Shown: in pieces, positions 17,301 to 27,180 of the stretch | How the letters are laid out: each line of letters opens with the position of its first letter | Numbering within the stretch: the stretch's first letter is position 1 | Source of the DNA: Deinococcus humi | GTDB taxonomy: Bacteria > Deinococcota > Deinococci > Deinococcales > Deinococcaceae | Direction of reading: 5' to 3' | DNA: 43,460 bases | Assembly: GCF_014201875.1 (NCBI RefSeq) | Contig: NZ_JACHFL010000027.1 | Coordinates: forward strand, 1-43,460 | Notes under the pieces: model-generated | What the model was told of the DNA's origin: nothing | Database searches by the model: none | What the model saw: only the letters and a program-made list of their open reading frames with translations | Program-made: the position numbers and the translations under genes

Positions 17301-17870
17301 ATGACCCAGACCATTCCCGGCCTCACCGACCAGACCACCACGGCCGCCCTGCTCAGCGAACTGCGTGCCCTCCCCCAGCGCCCTATGGTGTTCCAGTTCC
17401 AGGGTGAGACCCTGGTCCCGGCCGGTTACCACGTGACCGAAATCAAGGCGGTCAGCGTCGAGGCAATGGACTGCGGCGGCAGGGCCGCGTCATGGCGCGA
17501 GACAGTGATTCAACTGATGGACGGCTCGGCTGAGGACGCCGCAGGCGGGTTCATGACCAATCGCAAATTCCTCGCCATCTTTGACCGCGTGACCGCCAGG
17601 ATTCAGGTGCACGCCGAGGCCGAGGTGCGCTTCGAGTACGGCAATGCCCAGTCGGCAGCGCTGCAATACCACGTCACCCAACTGGAGGTACAGCCCGAGC
17701 GCCTGGTGGTTCATCTGCGGCAACCCGGCGTGCAGTGCAAGGCGGGCGAGGCCTGCGGCTTCCCTGCTGGTGAGATGGCAGCCACTGAAAGGTGCGCCCC
17801 GGACAGCGGCTGTTGCGGCCCAGCCACGGCGTCGCCTGCCGAAGCTACCACCCCGATCCGCCTGGAGTGA
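17301..17870 (+). CDS. DUF6428-like protein
   Basis: 189 residues, soluble. The core [20 protein letters not shown] followed by [20 protein letters not shown] is what I recall of DUF6428, a small family often found next to ArsR regulators and arsenic genes; its reaction is unknown. The C-terminus carries cysteines ([12 protein letters not shown] and [10 protein letters not shown]), so metalloid binding is a fair guess. It lies in the arsR2 operon and its TGA overlaps the GTG of the MFS gene. Confidence 0.75.
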   Translation: MTQTIPGLTDQTTTAALLSELRALPQRPMVFQFQGETLVPAGYHVTEIKAVSVEAMDCGGRAASWRETVIQLMDGSAEDAAGGFMTNRKFLAIFDRVTARIQVHAEAEVRFEYGNAQSAALQYHVTQLEVQPERLVVHLRQPGVQCKAGEACGFPAGEMAATERCAPDSGCCGPATASPAEATTPIRLE

Positions 17871-19009
17871 ATTCGCCATCTCCGGCCCGGCAGCGCCAGG
17901 TGGTCTGGACCCTGGCCCTGCTCGCCACCGTCGGTTACGGCGCGCTGTATTACGCGCAGCCGCTGCTGGCAGTGGCCTTCGAAAACGCGTATGGCTGGAA
18001 CCGCGCCCAGACGAGTCTGGCCTTCACTTTGGCGCTGCTGACCGCTGGGCTGGCCCCGGCGCTCGGGCGGATCCTGGATGCTGGACAGGGCGGGCGCTGG
18101 CTGGGGGCGGGGGCACTGCTGGGCAGTCTGGCCTTCGCGTTGCTGGCACTGATGTCCTTCTATCCGCTGTTTGAAGTGGTGTGGCTGCTCGCAGGCGTGG
18201 CGATGGGCCTGACCTTTTACGAGGCGGTATTCACGGTTCTGGGGCAGCAGGCAGGTGCGTCGGCCCGGCAGTCCGACACGCTAATAGTCACACCGATCGC
18301 TGGACTCGCCAGCACCGTCTTCGTGCCGCTGACTGCCGCGCTGCTGGGACTGTCCGCGCTGTTGTTGCTCATCGGCCTCCTGGTCTGGCGGGCGGTGCCA
18401 GACCGCGCACCTTCTACTCCGTCGTCTGCCCTGAAAGCGTTCACGCCTGGGCTGCTGTTCGGGCGACTGGCCATGTCGTTCACGCTGTCCAGAATCGTTA
18501 CCGTGAGCGTGGGCTTGCAACTTGCCCCACTGCTGCTGGCCGCCGGACATCCGCCCGCCGTGACGGCGGGCCTGACCGGGTTGCTGGGCCTAGCAGCCCT
18601 GCCGGGGCGCATCGTCTTCCTGCCGTTGTTGAGGCGTCTGGCCCCTGACGCTAGGCTTGATTGGTCTGATGGGCGCCGGCACAGCAGCCCTCCACTTCGT
18701 GCCCTCCACCGCACTCAGCGCCGTCGGAATCGTGGCGTTCGGCCTCGCCAGCGGCGCGCTGACGCTAGCCCGGGCCGAACTGCTTGCGCTGCATTACCCG
18801 GTGGGCTGTTCGGGACAGTCAATAGGCGTCTTGCCCGCCCGGTTAATCTGGCCCAGGCGGTCACGCCGTTCGGGGTGGGCCTGCTCTATACCTGGAGTGG
18901 CGGATTTATCCGGTCCCTGCTGGTGGGGCTGGCTGCGCTGGCGGGCTGGAGTCTGATCGGGCAAGGCTTCCCAAAGGAAGCAGATCTGACCGACGCACCG
19001 ATTTCGTAG
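17867..19009 (+). CDS. MFS exporter with two compensating frameshifts
   Basis: Start GTG 17867 overlaps the DUF6428 stop (GTGA). A 12-helix major facilitator begins [22 protein letters not shown] and is normal to about 18650 ([10 protein letters not shown]). There the protein-like reading moves one frame forward ([21 protein letters not shown] ... [14 protein letters not shown]) and returns near 18805 ([20 protein letters not shown]). The conceptual 380-residue frame is open throughout but contains ~50 hydrophilic junk residues in the middle. Operon context suggests export of an arsenic compound. It is either a pseudogene or has two base errors. Confidence 0.7.
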   Translation: MNSPSPARQRQVVWTLALLATVGYGALYYAQPLLAVAFENAYGWNRAQTSLAFTLALLTAGLAPALGRILDAGQGGRWLGAGALLGSLAFALLALMSFYPLFEVVWLLAGVAMGLTFYEAVFTVLGQQAGASARQSDTLIVTPIAGLASTVFVPLTAALLGLSALLLLIGLLVWRAVPDRAPSTPSSALKAFTPGLLFGRLAMSFTLSRIVTVSVGLQLAPLLLAAGHPPAVTAGLTGLLGLAALPGRIVFLPLLRRLAPDARLDWSDGRRHSSPPLRALHRTQRRRNRGVRPRQRRADASPGRTACAALPGGLFGTVNRRLARPVNLAQAVTPFGVGLLYTWSGGFIRSLLVGLAALAGWSLIGQGFPKEADLTDAPIS

Positions 19010-19297
19010 ATGGGCCACAACACTGACTTAACCTGGCGAAGAGCGGAGCTCTGTCTGAACCACCCGGGAGCTTGCTGGCGCCGCAGCTCTATAGAAGGCG
19101 ACCGCTTGGGCCGGCTCTGATAACGTCAACCTTCTAAATCCGTCTCAGTCGGCAGGACTCAGGGGTTACTTGCTCCTGCTTTAAATCCACTCGCCTTGGA
19201 GACAACCCACGTGCAGCGCAGAAATTAACGCTCAACAGCTGATGCTGAGGTCTGTGCATCTTGAGGATTTTGCCATCCACCCGTGACCCTGCTTGCT

Positions 19298-19312
19298 TAC
19301 ACTCCAAGCATG
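19298..19312 (+). promoter_or_regulatory. Leaderless promoter of small hydrophilic protein gene
   Basis: TACACT (19298-19303), 6 nt, ATG 19310, no ribosome binding site: the same layout as the arsR promoters. The -35 is not clear. Confidence 0.45.
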
Positions 19313-19537
19313 AGTGACGACAAGAAAGGAATAGGAGAACGCCTGGGCGAGGCCGTAGACAGCGTGAAGCACAAGGTGAATGAAGGCGCGGACCGCGCCC
19401 GCGCCGAAGGGCACGATTTCAAGGCCGAAACCACGGACAACCCGGTCGAGGGCGCGGTAGAAAAGGGCAAGGGCATGGTGGACCGCGGTAAAGCCGAACT
19501 CCATGAGAGCGCCAGCGAGAAAGACGCCAGCCGCTAA
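19310..19537 (+). CDS. Small hydrophilic stress-type protein (CsbD/LEA-like)
   Basis: 75 residues from ATG 19310: MSDDKKGIGERLGEAVDSVK..., no hydrophobic segment, many Lys/Glu/Asp/Gly, with motifs such as VEGAVEKGKGMVDRGKAELH resembling CsbD-like and LEA-type proteins made under stress or desiccation. Function by resemblance only. An ATG nine codons upstream (19283) is less likely given the promoter. A strong hairpin follows 14 nt after the stop. Confidence 0.75.
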   Translation: MSDDKKGIGERLGEAVDSVKHKVNEGADRARAEGHDFKAETTDNPVEGAVEKGKGMVDRGKAELHESASEKDASR

Positions 19538-19551
19538 CTGGCTCGGCCGAC

Positions 19552-19581
19552 GGGGCGCATGGCCTTCTGGCCATGCGCCCC
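19552..19581. terminator. Strong hairpin terminator
   Basis: A perfect 13-bp stem (GGGGCGCATGGCC and complement) with loop TTCT, just after the 75-aa gene. The following TGGCTTGCTT is only moderately T-rich. Confidence 0.65.
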
Positions 19582-20203
19582 TGGCTTGCTTACCCATGAC
19601 GTATAGCGAATGTCCATGGCGTCTCGATCTGTGCCCGGGGACGAAGCAGCGATCCTCCCCTGGTCTTCGTCCGTGGCCTGCAGCCATCTGTCTTCCGCCC
19701 GTCCTCAGGCGCGCCTCGCACTCCACTTCGAGGTCTACGCTTACGATCAGCCTGCTCACAACCGCATCGTGACTCCGAAAGACGGCTTAACGTAGACTTC
19801 GCCGAGCGGTCGAGATGGTGCATCGGCGTGTCGGGAAGGGCGTGTCGGTCGCGGACGACCTGAACACCCATAGCGTGAACGCCTCTACGAGCACTCTAAA
19901 CCTGAAATCGCTTGACGGATCGCCCGGCGCGTCAAGTCGAACTACATGCCCGAGCCCGCCTCATGGTGGAACGTCGTGGCGATCGAACTCGTTGCGCTGG
20001 CCACGCAATGCCTGAACCGCCGGATCGCGAGCAAAGATGGCCTGGAACGAGAGGTAACGGCGTAGCAGGATGCGGGTAATCGACAGCGACCCAAGGTTAT
20101 CTGGCACTTCCGGACCAAAGACGCACGGATCAGGTTGCGACGGCTCCATCCCTCATTCCCAGCAAGTCCCGCGCCACCAGGAGGCGTTTGAGGACCACCC
20201 GGC
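19582..20203. other. Intergenic region, ~0.6 kb, uncertain small frame
   Basis: No recognised gene. A minus-strand frame 19961-20149 (PEVPDNLGSLSITRILLRRY and LSFQAIFARDPAVQALRGQR) is fairly protein-like and could be a small gene or a fragment, but has no start signals I trust. Confidence 0.35.
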
Positions 20204-20700
20204 ATGTTTCGCGTTCATTTTCGCCCGATCACGTCCCATCACCTGGCCGAGTGTCTGGCGCTGGAATTCGACGAGCCGCAACGCGCTTTCGTCGCCCCGA
20301 ACGTCCTTTCGCGCGCGCAGGCTTACCTCAACTCGGCCCTGCGCCCTTTCGGCGTGTACGACGACGGCAGTCTCGGTTTTGAGGCGCCCGTCACGCCCAT
20401 GGCCGGTTTCGTGATGCTGCAGGTCACTGCCGGTGTGGGCTTCGTGCTGCGCTTGATGATCGACCGCCGCTTTCAAGGCCGAAGACTCGCGCGAGTGACG
20501 GTGCGCGAAGCCGTTCGCCGATTGCGGCCCGACCCGGAGGTGGGGGTCATCGCGACCAGTCATCGGCACGAGAATCAAGCCGTGGGCAGCTGTTGACGTC
20601 GGAAGGTTTTGTGCCCTGGCCGACCGAATACGCGCAAGGTCACGCGACGGAAACGCCCTTGTATTTGCATTTGCCTACACCAACGGGGCCTGATGTCTGA
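20204..20700 (+). pseudogene. GNAT acetyltransferase gene with a 1-nt frameshift
   Basis: Starts ATG 20204, MFRVHFRPITSHHLAECLAL, with GNAT features: QRAFVAPNVLSRAQAYL, FGVYDDGSLGF and the acetyl-CoA loop RRFQGRRLARVTVREAVR, then IATSHRHENQAV. The first frame stops at 20596. The expected C-terminus continues one frame over: QLLTSEGFVPWPTEYAQG ... LPTPTGPDV, ending TGA 20700. The shift lies near the GGG at ~20583-20585. The substrate is unknown. It is either a recently broken gene or a sequence error; with the frame restored it is ~165 residues, a normal length. Confidence 0.7.
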
Positions 20701-20887
20701 CAGGACCAATGGGGCGAGGGATGCATGGTTCCCACTGGGACAAGCCACAAGGTGGCTTTCTACCTGCCGTGCGAAGACGAACCGTCAAGTCTCGTCATCG
20801 GACGCTGGTGGAGAGGCTGTCTGCACGGCTTACATTGTCTTTCCCCGAAGCTGCTACCGTCACTGTGGCCCGCTTCCGGGTGGGCCG

Positions 20888-21062
<175 letters not shown>

Positions 21063-21069
21063 ACAACCC

Positions 21070-22173
21070 ATGTATACAGTGAATGCGCCGCCCGATAGGG
21101 TGGTAGCGGTCCTGTCCGCCGACGAGCGCTGGATGACGCTCGCGCTGGACCTGGCCCCCAGAGGCCTCGGGCGAACCGCCCCCAATCCCCCTGTGAGCTG
21201 CGTGATTGTTCAGGGCGATGAGGTGGTGGGACAAGGCTTTCATCCCAGGGCCGGCGAACCGCACGCGGAAGTGTTCGCCCCGCACGGGGCAGGAGCGCAC
21301 GCGCGCGGCGCCACCGCCTACGTCACCCTGGAACCGTGCAGTCATCACGGGCGCACCCCGCCCTGCACGGACGCTCTGATCGCGTCGGGGGTCTGCCGGG
21401 TGGTGGTCTCCACCCTCAATCCGAACCCCAGGGTGGCCGGGCGCGGTGTGCAGGCGCTCCGCGACGCTGCGATCGACGTAAGCGTGGGGATCCTAGAAGC
21501 CGGGGCGACGCGTCAACAGGCGGGCTTCCGCAGCGTGATCGTCCGGGGCCGCCCGTGGGTGGTGGCCAAGTACGCGATGACCCTCGACGGCAAGGTGGCG
21601 GCAGTGGGCGAGGGCAACGGCAAGGTGAGCGACGCGGCGGCGCGGGAGCGGGCCATGGTCTGGCGCAACGAGCTGGACGCCGTGGCGGTCGGCAGCGGCA
21701 CTCTCAACATGGACGACCCAGCCCTCACCACCCGTGGCGTCCCAGGGGGCCGCTACGCACGCGCTGTCGTGTTTGATCGCCAGGCCCGGTCCAACCCCCA
21801 GGCCCAGGCCTGGCGTCCGGGCAGCGTCCTCGTGACGGCTCCAGACGCCGCCGTGTCCGCCTTCGAGGCCTCAGGCATCACCGTCGTACGCGCCGAAACG
21901 CCCCAGAGCGCCTTGACCCAACTGGGACACCTGGGGCTCTCCAGCATGCTGCTGGAGGGCGGCCCTGGCCTGCTGAGCACCTTGCTGGACGCCGGGCTGG
22001 TGGACGAGGTGCGGACGTTTATCTCCCCGAAATTGCTGGGCGGTGGCCTGTCGCCGCTTACGTCGCCGGACCGCCGCATGAATGAAGCTCAAGAGCTGCG
22101 CGACGTGACCGTCGAGACGCTGGGCCAGGACGTCCTGGTGACGGGCCTGCTGAGCGACATTCCGCGCCTCTGA
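21070..22173 (+). CDS. ribD: Bifunctional riboflavin deaminase/reductase
   Basis: 367 residues catalysing deamination of the pyrimidine from GTP cyclohydrolase II and reduction of its ribose side chain. The N-terminal cytidine-deaminase-like domain has the zinc motif HAEVFA (about 61-66) and LEPCSHHGRTPPCTDALI (about 89-106). The C-terminal reductase (about 155-365) has KYAMTLDGKVA, GSGTLNMDDPALTTRG, LLEGGPGLLSTLLDAGLVDE and ISPKLLGG. First gene behind the FMN riboswitch. ATG 21070 is taken as the start; a GTG ten codons in is possible. Confidence 0.95.
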   Translation: MYTVNAPPDRVVAVLSADERWMTLALDLAPRGLGRTAPNPPVSCVIVQGDEVVGQGFHPRAGEPHAEVFAPHGAGAHARGATAYVTLEPCSHHGRTPPCTDALIASGVCRVVVSTLNPNPRVAGRGVQALRDAAIDVSVGILEAGATRQQAGFRSVIVRGRPWVVAKYAMTLDGKVAAVGEGNGKVSDAAARERAMVWRNELDAVAVGSGTLNMDDPALTTRGVPGGRYARAVVFDRQARSNPQAQAWRPGSVLVTAPDAAVSAFEASGITVVRAETPQSALTQLGHLGLSSMLLEGGPGLLSTLLDAGLVDEVRTFISPKLLGGGLSPLTSPDRRMNEAQELRDVTVETLGQDVLVTGLLSDIPRL

Positions 22174-22245
22174 CGGGATTTTCTCCTCTTTTTCAACAAC
22201 GCTGGCGAGCAAATCTGCTTTCCGCCGTCAGCCGTGAGGTCAACC

Positions 22246-22920
22246 ATGTTTACTGGAATTATTGAACAGCTCGGGCGCGTGGCCCAGACCGTGGACACCG
22301 CCGGCAACCTGACCGTCACCATCGAACCGAGCGCCATGTGGGCGGACCTGTCCCTGGGCGAGAGCGTCGCCGTGAACGGCACCTGCCTGACCGTCACCGC
22401 CTGGGACCACGCGGGCTTCACAGTGGACCTCAGCCGCGAAACACTGGCTAAGACCGCTCCCCACTGGCAGCAGGGCCACAAGGTCAACCTGGAGCGGGCC
22501 ATGACCGCGCAGGCCCGCTTCGGTGGCCATGTGGTCAGCGGCCATGTCGATGGCGTGGGTGAGATTCTGGCGGTCGAGGCCCAGCCCGGCGCCTACACCA
22601 TGAGGGTGCGCGCCCCCGCCGCACTGGCCCGCTACCTCGTCCCCAAGGGCAGCGTCACGGTGGACGGCGTGAGCCTGACCGTGGTGGACGTGGGCGGCCC
22701 GGCGGGCAGCCGCGCCGATCTACGGGCCGACGAGTTCACGTTGTGGCTGGTGCCGCACACCCTGGACGTCACCACCCTGCACACCTGGACCGCTGGAACG
22801 CGGGTCAACCTGGAAGCCGATCAGATGGCCAAGTACGCCGAGCGCCTGCTGCTGATGCGGGACTGGACGCCGCCCACCACGGACGGGGCAGGCCACGACG
22901 TTCAGGAGGTGGGAGCATGA
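22246..22920 (+). CDS. ribE: Riboflavin synthase alpha chain
   Basis: 224 residues in two similar lumazine-binding halves: MFTGIIEQLGRVAQ...VNGTCLTVTAW and FGGHVVSGHVDGVGEILA...VDGVSLTVVDV. It dismutates two lumazines to riboflavin. Start ATG 22246 with GAGGT about 6 nt upstream. The TGA overlaps the next ATG (22917-22920), so coupled. Confidence 0.94.
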   Translation: MFTGIIEQLGRVAQTVDTAGNLTVTIEPSAMWADLSLGESVAVNGTCLTVTAWDHAGFTVDLSRETLAKTAPHWQQGHKVNLERAMTAQARFGGHVVSGHVDGVGEILAVEAQPGAYTMRVRAPAALARYLVPKGSVTVDGVSLTVVDVGGPAGSRADLRADEFTLWLVPHTLDVTTLHTWTAGTRVNLEADQMAKYAERLLLMRDWTPPTTDGAGHDVQEVGA

Positions 22921-23567
22921 CCGCCGCTCCCAGCACGCTGTCCCCAATCACTGATCTCCTCGCGGACCTGCGGGCAGGCCGTCCCATCATCCTGGTGGAC
23001 GACGAGAGCCGCGAGAACGAGGGTGATCTGCTGATGCCCGCCGCGACGGCGACGCCGGAGTGGATCAATTTCATGGCCCGTGAGGGCCGGGGCCTGATCT
23101 GCGTGACCCTCATGCCCGAGCGGGCACAGCAACTGGACCTGACGCCCATGGTGGGCCGCAGCACCGACCCGAACGGCACGGCCTTCACGGTCAGCGTGGA
23201 TCACACGGGCAATACCACCGGCATCAGCGCTTTCGACCGCGCGGCCACCATCGCGGCGCTGATGGACGAGGCGGCGTACCCCACCGATTTCCGGCGTCCA
23301 GGGCATGTATTCCCGCTGGTGGCGCGACCCGGCGGGGTCCTGCGCCGCGCGGGACACACCGAGGCCGCGTGTGATCTGGCGCGGCTGGCAGGCTTCGCCC
23401 CGGTGGGCGTGATTTGCGAGGTCATGGGCGACGACGGGGAGATGAGCCGGCTGCCGGAGCTGCTGGTCTTCGGGGAGAAGCACGGCCTGAAGGTGGGCAG
23501 CATCGAGGCGCTGATCGCCTACCGCATGGAACACGATCCGTTCATGGTGCAGGTGGCCGAGGCGTAG
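22917..23567 (+). CDS. ribB: DHBP synthase (RibB half of a RibBA gene cut by TAG)
   Basis: 216 residues making 3,4-dihydroxy-2-butanone 4-phosphate from ribulose 5-phosphate. Family motifs: IILVDDESRENEGDLLMPA (acidic metal loop), MAREGRGLICVTL, TAFTVSVDHTGNTTGISAFDRA, RPGHVFPL and RRAGHTEAACDLARLAG. It ends ...FMVQVAEA, then TAG 23565-23567. The same frame goes straight on as [15 protein letters not shown], the standard start of the RibA half of a fused RibBA. So a one-base change (CAG to TAG is enough) has cut the fusion at the domain linker. The RibB domain itself is complete. Confidence 0.9.
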   Translation: MTAAPSTLSPITDLLADLRAGRPIILVDDESRENEGDLLMPAATATPEWINFMAREGRGLICVTLMPERAQQLDLTPMVGRSTDPNGTAFTVSVDHTGNTTGISAFDRAATIAALMDEAAYPTDFRRPGHVFPLVARPGGVLRRAGHTEAACDLARLAGFAPVGVICEVMGDDGEMSRLPELLVFGEKHGLKVGSIEALIAYRMEHDPFMVQVAEA

Positions 23568-24137
<570 letters not shown>

Positions 24138-24213
24138 ACCACGTGGATGTCCGGGGGCCATGTGAATGGCCTCTCCCAGACACGCACCCCCATCATCCTT
24201 CAAGGAGCACTCC

Positions 24214-24690
24214 ATGAACCGAATTGAAGCCCATCTGCTCGCCACCGACCTGAAGTTCGCCGTCGTGAGCACCCGCTGGAACCACCTGATCGTGGACCGC
24301 CTAGTGGAGGGCGCAGAACTCGCGTTCGTCCAGCACGGCGGAAAAACAGGGCATCTGGACCATTACCTCGTCCCCGGCGCGTACGAGGTGCCGCTGATCG
24401 CCCGCAAACTGGCCGAGTCCGGTCAGTACGATGCGGTGGTGTGTCTGGGAGCCGTGATCAAGGGCAACACCGATCATTACGATTTCGTGGCGGGCGGCGC
24501 AGCCACCGGCAGCCTGAACACCTCCCTCCAGACCGGCGTGCCCGTGGCGTTCGGCGTGCTGACCACCGACACCGTGGAGCAGGCCCTGAACCGTGCTGGA
24601 ATCAAGGCCGGAAACAAGGGGGGCGAGGCCGTCATGGCCATGATCGAAACGGTTAATCTCCTGAAACAGATCCCTGAAGGGCCGATCTGA
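24214..24690 (+). CDS. ribH: Lumazine synthase
   Basis: 158 residues. ATG 24214 with AAGGAG 7 nt before. Motifs: FAVVSTRWNHLIVDRLVEGA, VPGAYEVPLIARKLAES, VCLGAVIKGNTDHYDFVAG, VPVAFGVLTTDTVEQALNRA and GNKGGEAVMAMIETVNLL. It condenses the RibB and RibD/A products into lumazine and forms large icosahedral or pentameric shells. Last gene of the riboflavin operon. Confidence 0.94.
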   Translation: MNRIEAHLLATDLKFAVVSTRWNHLIVDRLVEGAELAFVQHGGKTGHLDHYLVPGAYEVPLIARKLAESGQYDAVVCLGAVIKGNTDHYDFVAGGAATGSLNTSLQTGVPVAFGVLTTDTVEQALNRAGIKAGNKGGEAVMAMIETVNLLKQIPEGPI

Positions 24691-24849
24691 CCTGCTGAGG
24701 ACTGGGATCGAGCCTTGCCTCTGTCAGCAACGGATCGCCCAGGAAAGGGGTACTCGACTCCAAGAGAGTCCGCCGGTAGAGCGCTGCTCAACGGCTTGAG
24801 TGCCCATCGCCTGGGCAAACGGAGCTGCTCTGCAGGGAGCCCAACAAGC

Positions 24850-25240
24850 GCATGAGTTGTTCAGCAGAAGGCGTGCACAAACGAACGTTTGAGCGGTGCT
24901 TCGCGGCACGTGACCAATTGCAGCTTCCGGCGTTGCGAAACACTGTTGTCCAACCCCATGAAGGGGCGATGCGTTTTTGCAGCAATGTGATAATCCCACC
25001 GCGCGACACGGCGCCATGTTCGGTAACAGCGAGGGTTGAGATCACGAAAACGAGCACAGAAGTTCCTTGACTTGCACGCCTATCTCACGAATCTCTACCA
25101 CCCGGCCCGCTCCACCGTTCCCACCCATCACCGGTGCTATTCGTCCACGCCGTGTCTTCAAAACGTGGCGAGAGGTCGTGGGGCAGGCCGCCTTGCTGAG
25201 CTTCCCCTGCTCCATCGAGTCCAACGACTTGCCACAGCCC
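24850..25240 (+). mobile_element. IS6-family remnant, 3' end
   Basis: At 25030-25115 the plus strand reads RSRKRAQKFLDLHAYLTNLYHPARSTVP, a nearly intact IS6 C-terminal block, with the following residues split between two frames (LQNVARG / FKTWREVVGQAA). A more damaged part (FCSNVIIPPRDTAPC, about 24967-25010) corresponds to the RCNNLIEQSHRPTRR block. ACTTGCCACAGCC at 25227-25239 is the terminal repeat. The 5' half is gone, up to the ribH end. Confidence 0.65.
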
Positions 25241-25305
25241 CGCTGGAGAGATGTGGCGTGCTTGAGGGTCACTCCGGTCAATCACAGCTCACCAGCCTAC
25301 CGAGC

Positions 25306-25464
25306 TCAAGTGGCCAGAACCTCGGCGTCATGGGTACGGGCCAGCAGATCGGCAAGTTCAATAGGTGTCAGTTCAGACAGGCGCACGGTGGCGCAAGGAT
25401 GAAGCGCACCAGCATGAGCAAAAAGAGGAGCGCACGCCCGACTACAGCTCAGGTGATCTGCCAC
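25306..25464 (-). CDS. Possible small ORF or C-terminal fragment, 52 aa
   Basis: GTG 25464 reads VADHLSCSRACAPLFAHAGA LHPCATVRLSELTPIELADL LARTHDAEVLAT. The second half is convincingly protein-like, the start is not. Possibly the remaining tail of a larger gene whose 5' end was replaced by other DNA. No family recognised. Confidence 0.25.
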   Translation of the reverse strand: MADHLSCSRACAPLFAHAGALHPCATVRLSELTPIELADLLARTHDAEVLAT

Positions 25465-25488
25465 CAAATTCTAAATAAACATGGGGCT

Positions 25489-25517
25489 TTCACTGGAGAT
25501 GGCACGCTCTCTATGCT
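25489..25517 (+). promoter_or_regulatory. Putative leaderless promoter of exported protein gene
   Basis: TTCACT (25489-25494), 17-bp spacer, TATGCT (25512-25517), 7 nt, ATG 25525, with no ribosome binding site. Confidence 0.4.
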
Positions 25518-25524
25518 CCATTTC

Positions 25525-26046
25525 ATGTTCCCCTCCAGTCGCACAGCGCTTCTACTCACCTCAGCCCTGGCAGGTACGGCTCTGGCTGTCCCGCTCAAGA
25601 ATACCCAGGCCCCGCTCACAGCAGATGTTCCCGCTGGCTGGGAGCAGCGCCCTTACCCAGGAGGTCTGCCTGGCATCATGGTGGTTGCTCCTGGCACTCC
25701 CCCACCCGCTGTCCTGCAACTGTTCTTCGCTCCGTATCAGAGCGAGGGCAATGGCACCGCCGCTTTGAAAGAGTTCATCGGGGGAGTCGAGGAATCGCTG
25801 ACAGGCGGTGGTCAGGCCACCCTGAAGCGGATCAGCAGTCGCCCACGGACGGTGGGCGGAATCAAGGGCACCGAGCGGCTGTACAACCTGACCCTCAATG
25901 CCAATGGGGCCGTGGTGCGCTTGCAGTACTGGTACGGCCTGAGCAAACGCAACCTGCTGAGCGTCCAGTTCACCACGGGACCCGCCACCTCAGCATCTCA
26001 GAAAACCGTCTTTGACAAGACGTTAAGTTCGCTCAAAATCAAGTAG
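25525..26046 (+). CDS. Exported protein of unknown function, 173 aa
   Basis: Signal peptide MFPSSRTALLLTSALAGTALA with cleavage likely before VPLKN. The mature part is about 150 residues with alternating strands (PAGWEQRPYPGGLPGIMVVA, LQLFFAPYQSEGNGTAALKE, GGIKGTERLYNLTLNANGAV), resembling small secreted proteins that start with a 'tendril'-type VPxGW sequence. An upstream in-frame ATG (25513) is less likely because it falls in the -10 box. Ends TAG, followed at once by a terminator. Confidence 0.7.
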   Translation: MFPSSRTALLLTSALAGTALAVPLKNTQAPLTADVPAGWEQRPYPGGLPGIMVVAPGTPPPAVLQLFFAPYQSEGNGTAALKEFIGGVEESLTGGGQATLKRISSRPRTVGGIKGTERLYNLTLNANGAVVRLQYWYGLSKRNLLSVQFTTGPATSASQKTVFDKTLSSLKIK

Positions 26047-26091
26047 ACAAGGAAAAAGCGGCCAAAAAGGCCGCTTTGATTCTTCTAAGAT
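26043..26091 (+). repeat. Dispersed ~48-bp repeat, copy 1
   Basis: From GTAGACA through the terminator stem to TCTAAGA this matches the reverse complement of 38298-38347 with only a handful of differences, some of which keep the stem paired. The first bases are the stop codon of the exported protein gene. Confidence 0.7.
26055..26077 (+). terminator. Rho-independent terminator (copy 1 of a repeated module)
   Basis: AAAGCGGCC, loop AAAAA, GGCCGCTTT, then GATTCTTCT. It starts 8 nt after the TAG of the exported protein. It sits within a ~48-bp stretch that recurs at 38298-38347 on the other strand. Confidence 0.8.
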
Positions 26092-26092
26092 A

Positions 26093-26751
26093 AGGCAGTA
26101 TTCAGCCGCTGTCAAACACATGCATCGGGTGCCGGGGCAGCGGCACGGGGCGGGGCGAGGCCACTCAAGGAGATCGTCAACGTCAGGCACGTTCAGCAAT
26201 AGACACTGGCGCCGACCCACAGCAGTGGGTGGTCTCCAACTTCAGAGGAGAGCCCACGAGCCTGAGTGAGCACTTGTTCATCCCTGAGAAGGGCCGCAGT
26301 GGCGGTGATCTCCGGGGGCGGTTGTGTGGACTTAACCGTCCGCTCTATGTGAATCAGGGTCCCAGCGACGCCATGCTGCTGGGACAGTTCCGCTACGAAC
26401 TGTTCACGCGGCAGAACAGAACGATCTATTCATTCAGTTCTGGCGATTACGTCTTCCATGACCTTCCCGTAATTTCCGTTCAGTGTGTCCCACCCATCAA
26501 CAGGTGGGCCATTCTCTTGTCCTAAGAGAGGTCGCCCCAACACGTCCACTGATGGCGAACCGTCCCGACAAATACAGCCAGGCAGCACTGGACAGTGCAT
26601 CAGGACAGGCAGAACATCGTTACCGCTGCGCCATCGACAGATCCCGAGACGCAGCGCTAGCAACTCCTGCTTCTTACACGGTCCATAGCGAGGGGGCTTT
26701 TCTGGCTTTCAAGACCGTGTCGCCCCATGAGGGTGGGCATCGTTCTCAGGG
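26093..26751. other. Region without a confident gene
   Basis: A plus frame from GTG 26229 (EPTSLSEHLFIPEKGRSGG, LNRPLYVNQGPSDAMLLGQF and FTRQNRTIYSFSSGDYVFHD, 98 codons) is moderately protein-like but lacks start signals. A minus frame over 26430-26663 is weaker. Probably a degenerate gene or chance. Confidence 0.3.
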
Positions 26752-27180
26752 TCAATAACTGGTGGGGAGGCTGGCCGCGCCAAACCAGTAGGCCTCTAAA
26801 AGCTTGACCACGGATAAGAACTCATCCAGGCGGGTGGGCTTGCTGAGGTAGGAATTGGCCTGCAGTGCGTACGCGCGCTTCACATCGGCTGGAGCGTGCG
26901 AAGTGGTGAAGACCACCACCGGCAGGTGAGCGAGGGATGGGTCGGCCCGCAGGGCAGCCAGCACCTCAAACCCGTTCATGCGGGGCATGTTCAAGTCGAG
27001 CAGGATCAGGCTCGGAAGGATCCCCAGATCTCTGGCCGCCCGCATCTGCTCTAAGGCGTCCAAACCGTCCCGGGCAACCGTCAGATGCACTTGCGTGCCG
27101 GACAGTTCCAGGGCCGACTCCATCAAAAAGACGTCGGCAGGATTGTCCTCCACCAAAAGCAGACGCGCCGAGTCAGGCAT
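26752..27180 (-). CDS. Response regulator, single REC domain
   Basis: 142 residues, one receiver domain: acidic pocket VEDNPADV, phosphoacceptor Asp62 in LILLDLNMPRMNG, switch Thr in VVFTTSHAP, Lys in SYLSKPT. No output domain, so it works by protein-protein contact, as in Rcp1-type partners of phytochromes. Its start overlaps the bphP stop by 8 bp, so it is the cognate partner of the phytochrome and co-expressed with it. Confidence 0.92.
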   Translation of the reverse strand: MPDSARLLLVEDNPADVFLMESALELSGTQVHLTVARDGLDALEQMRAARDLGILPSLILLDLNMPRMNGFEVLAALRADPSLAHLPVVVFTTSHAPADVKRAYALQANSYLSKPTRLDEFLSVVKLLEAYWFGAASLPTSY

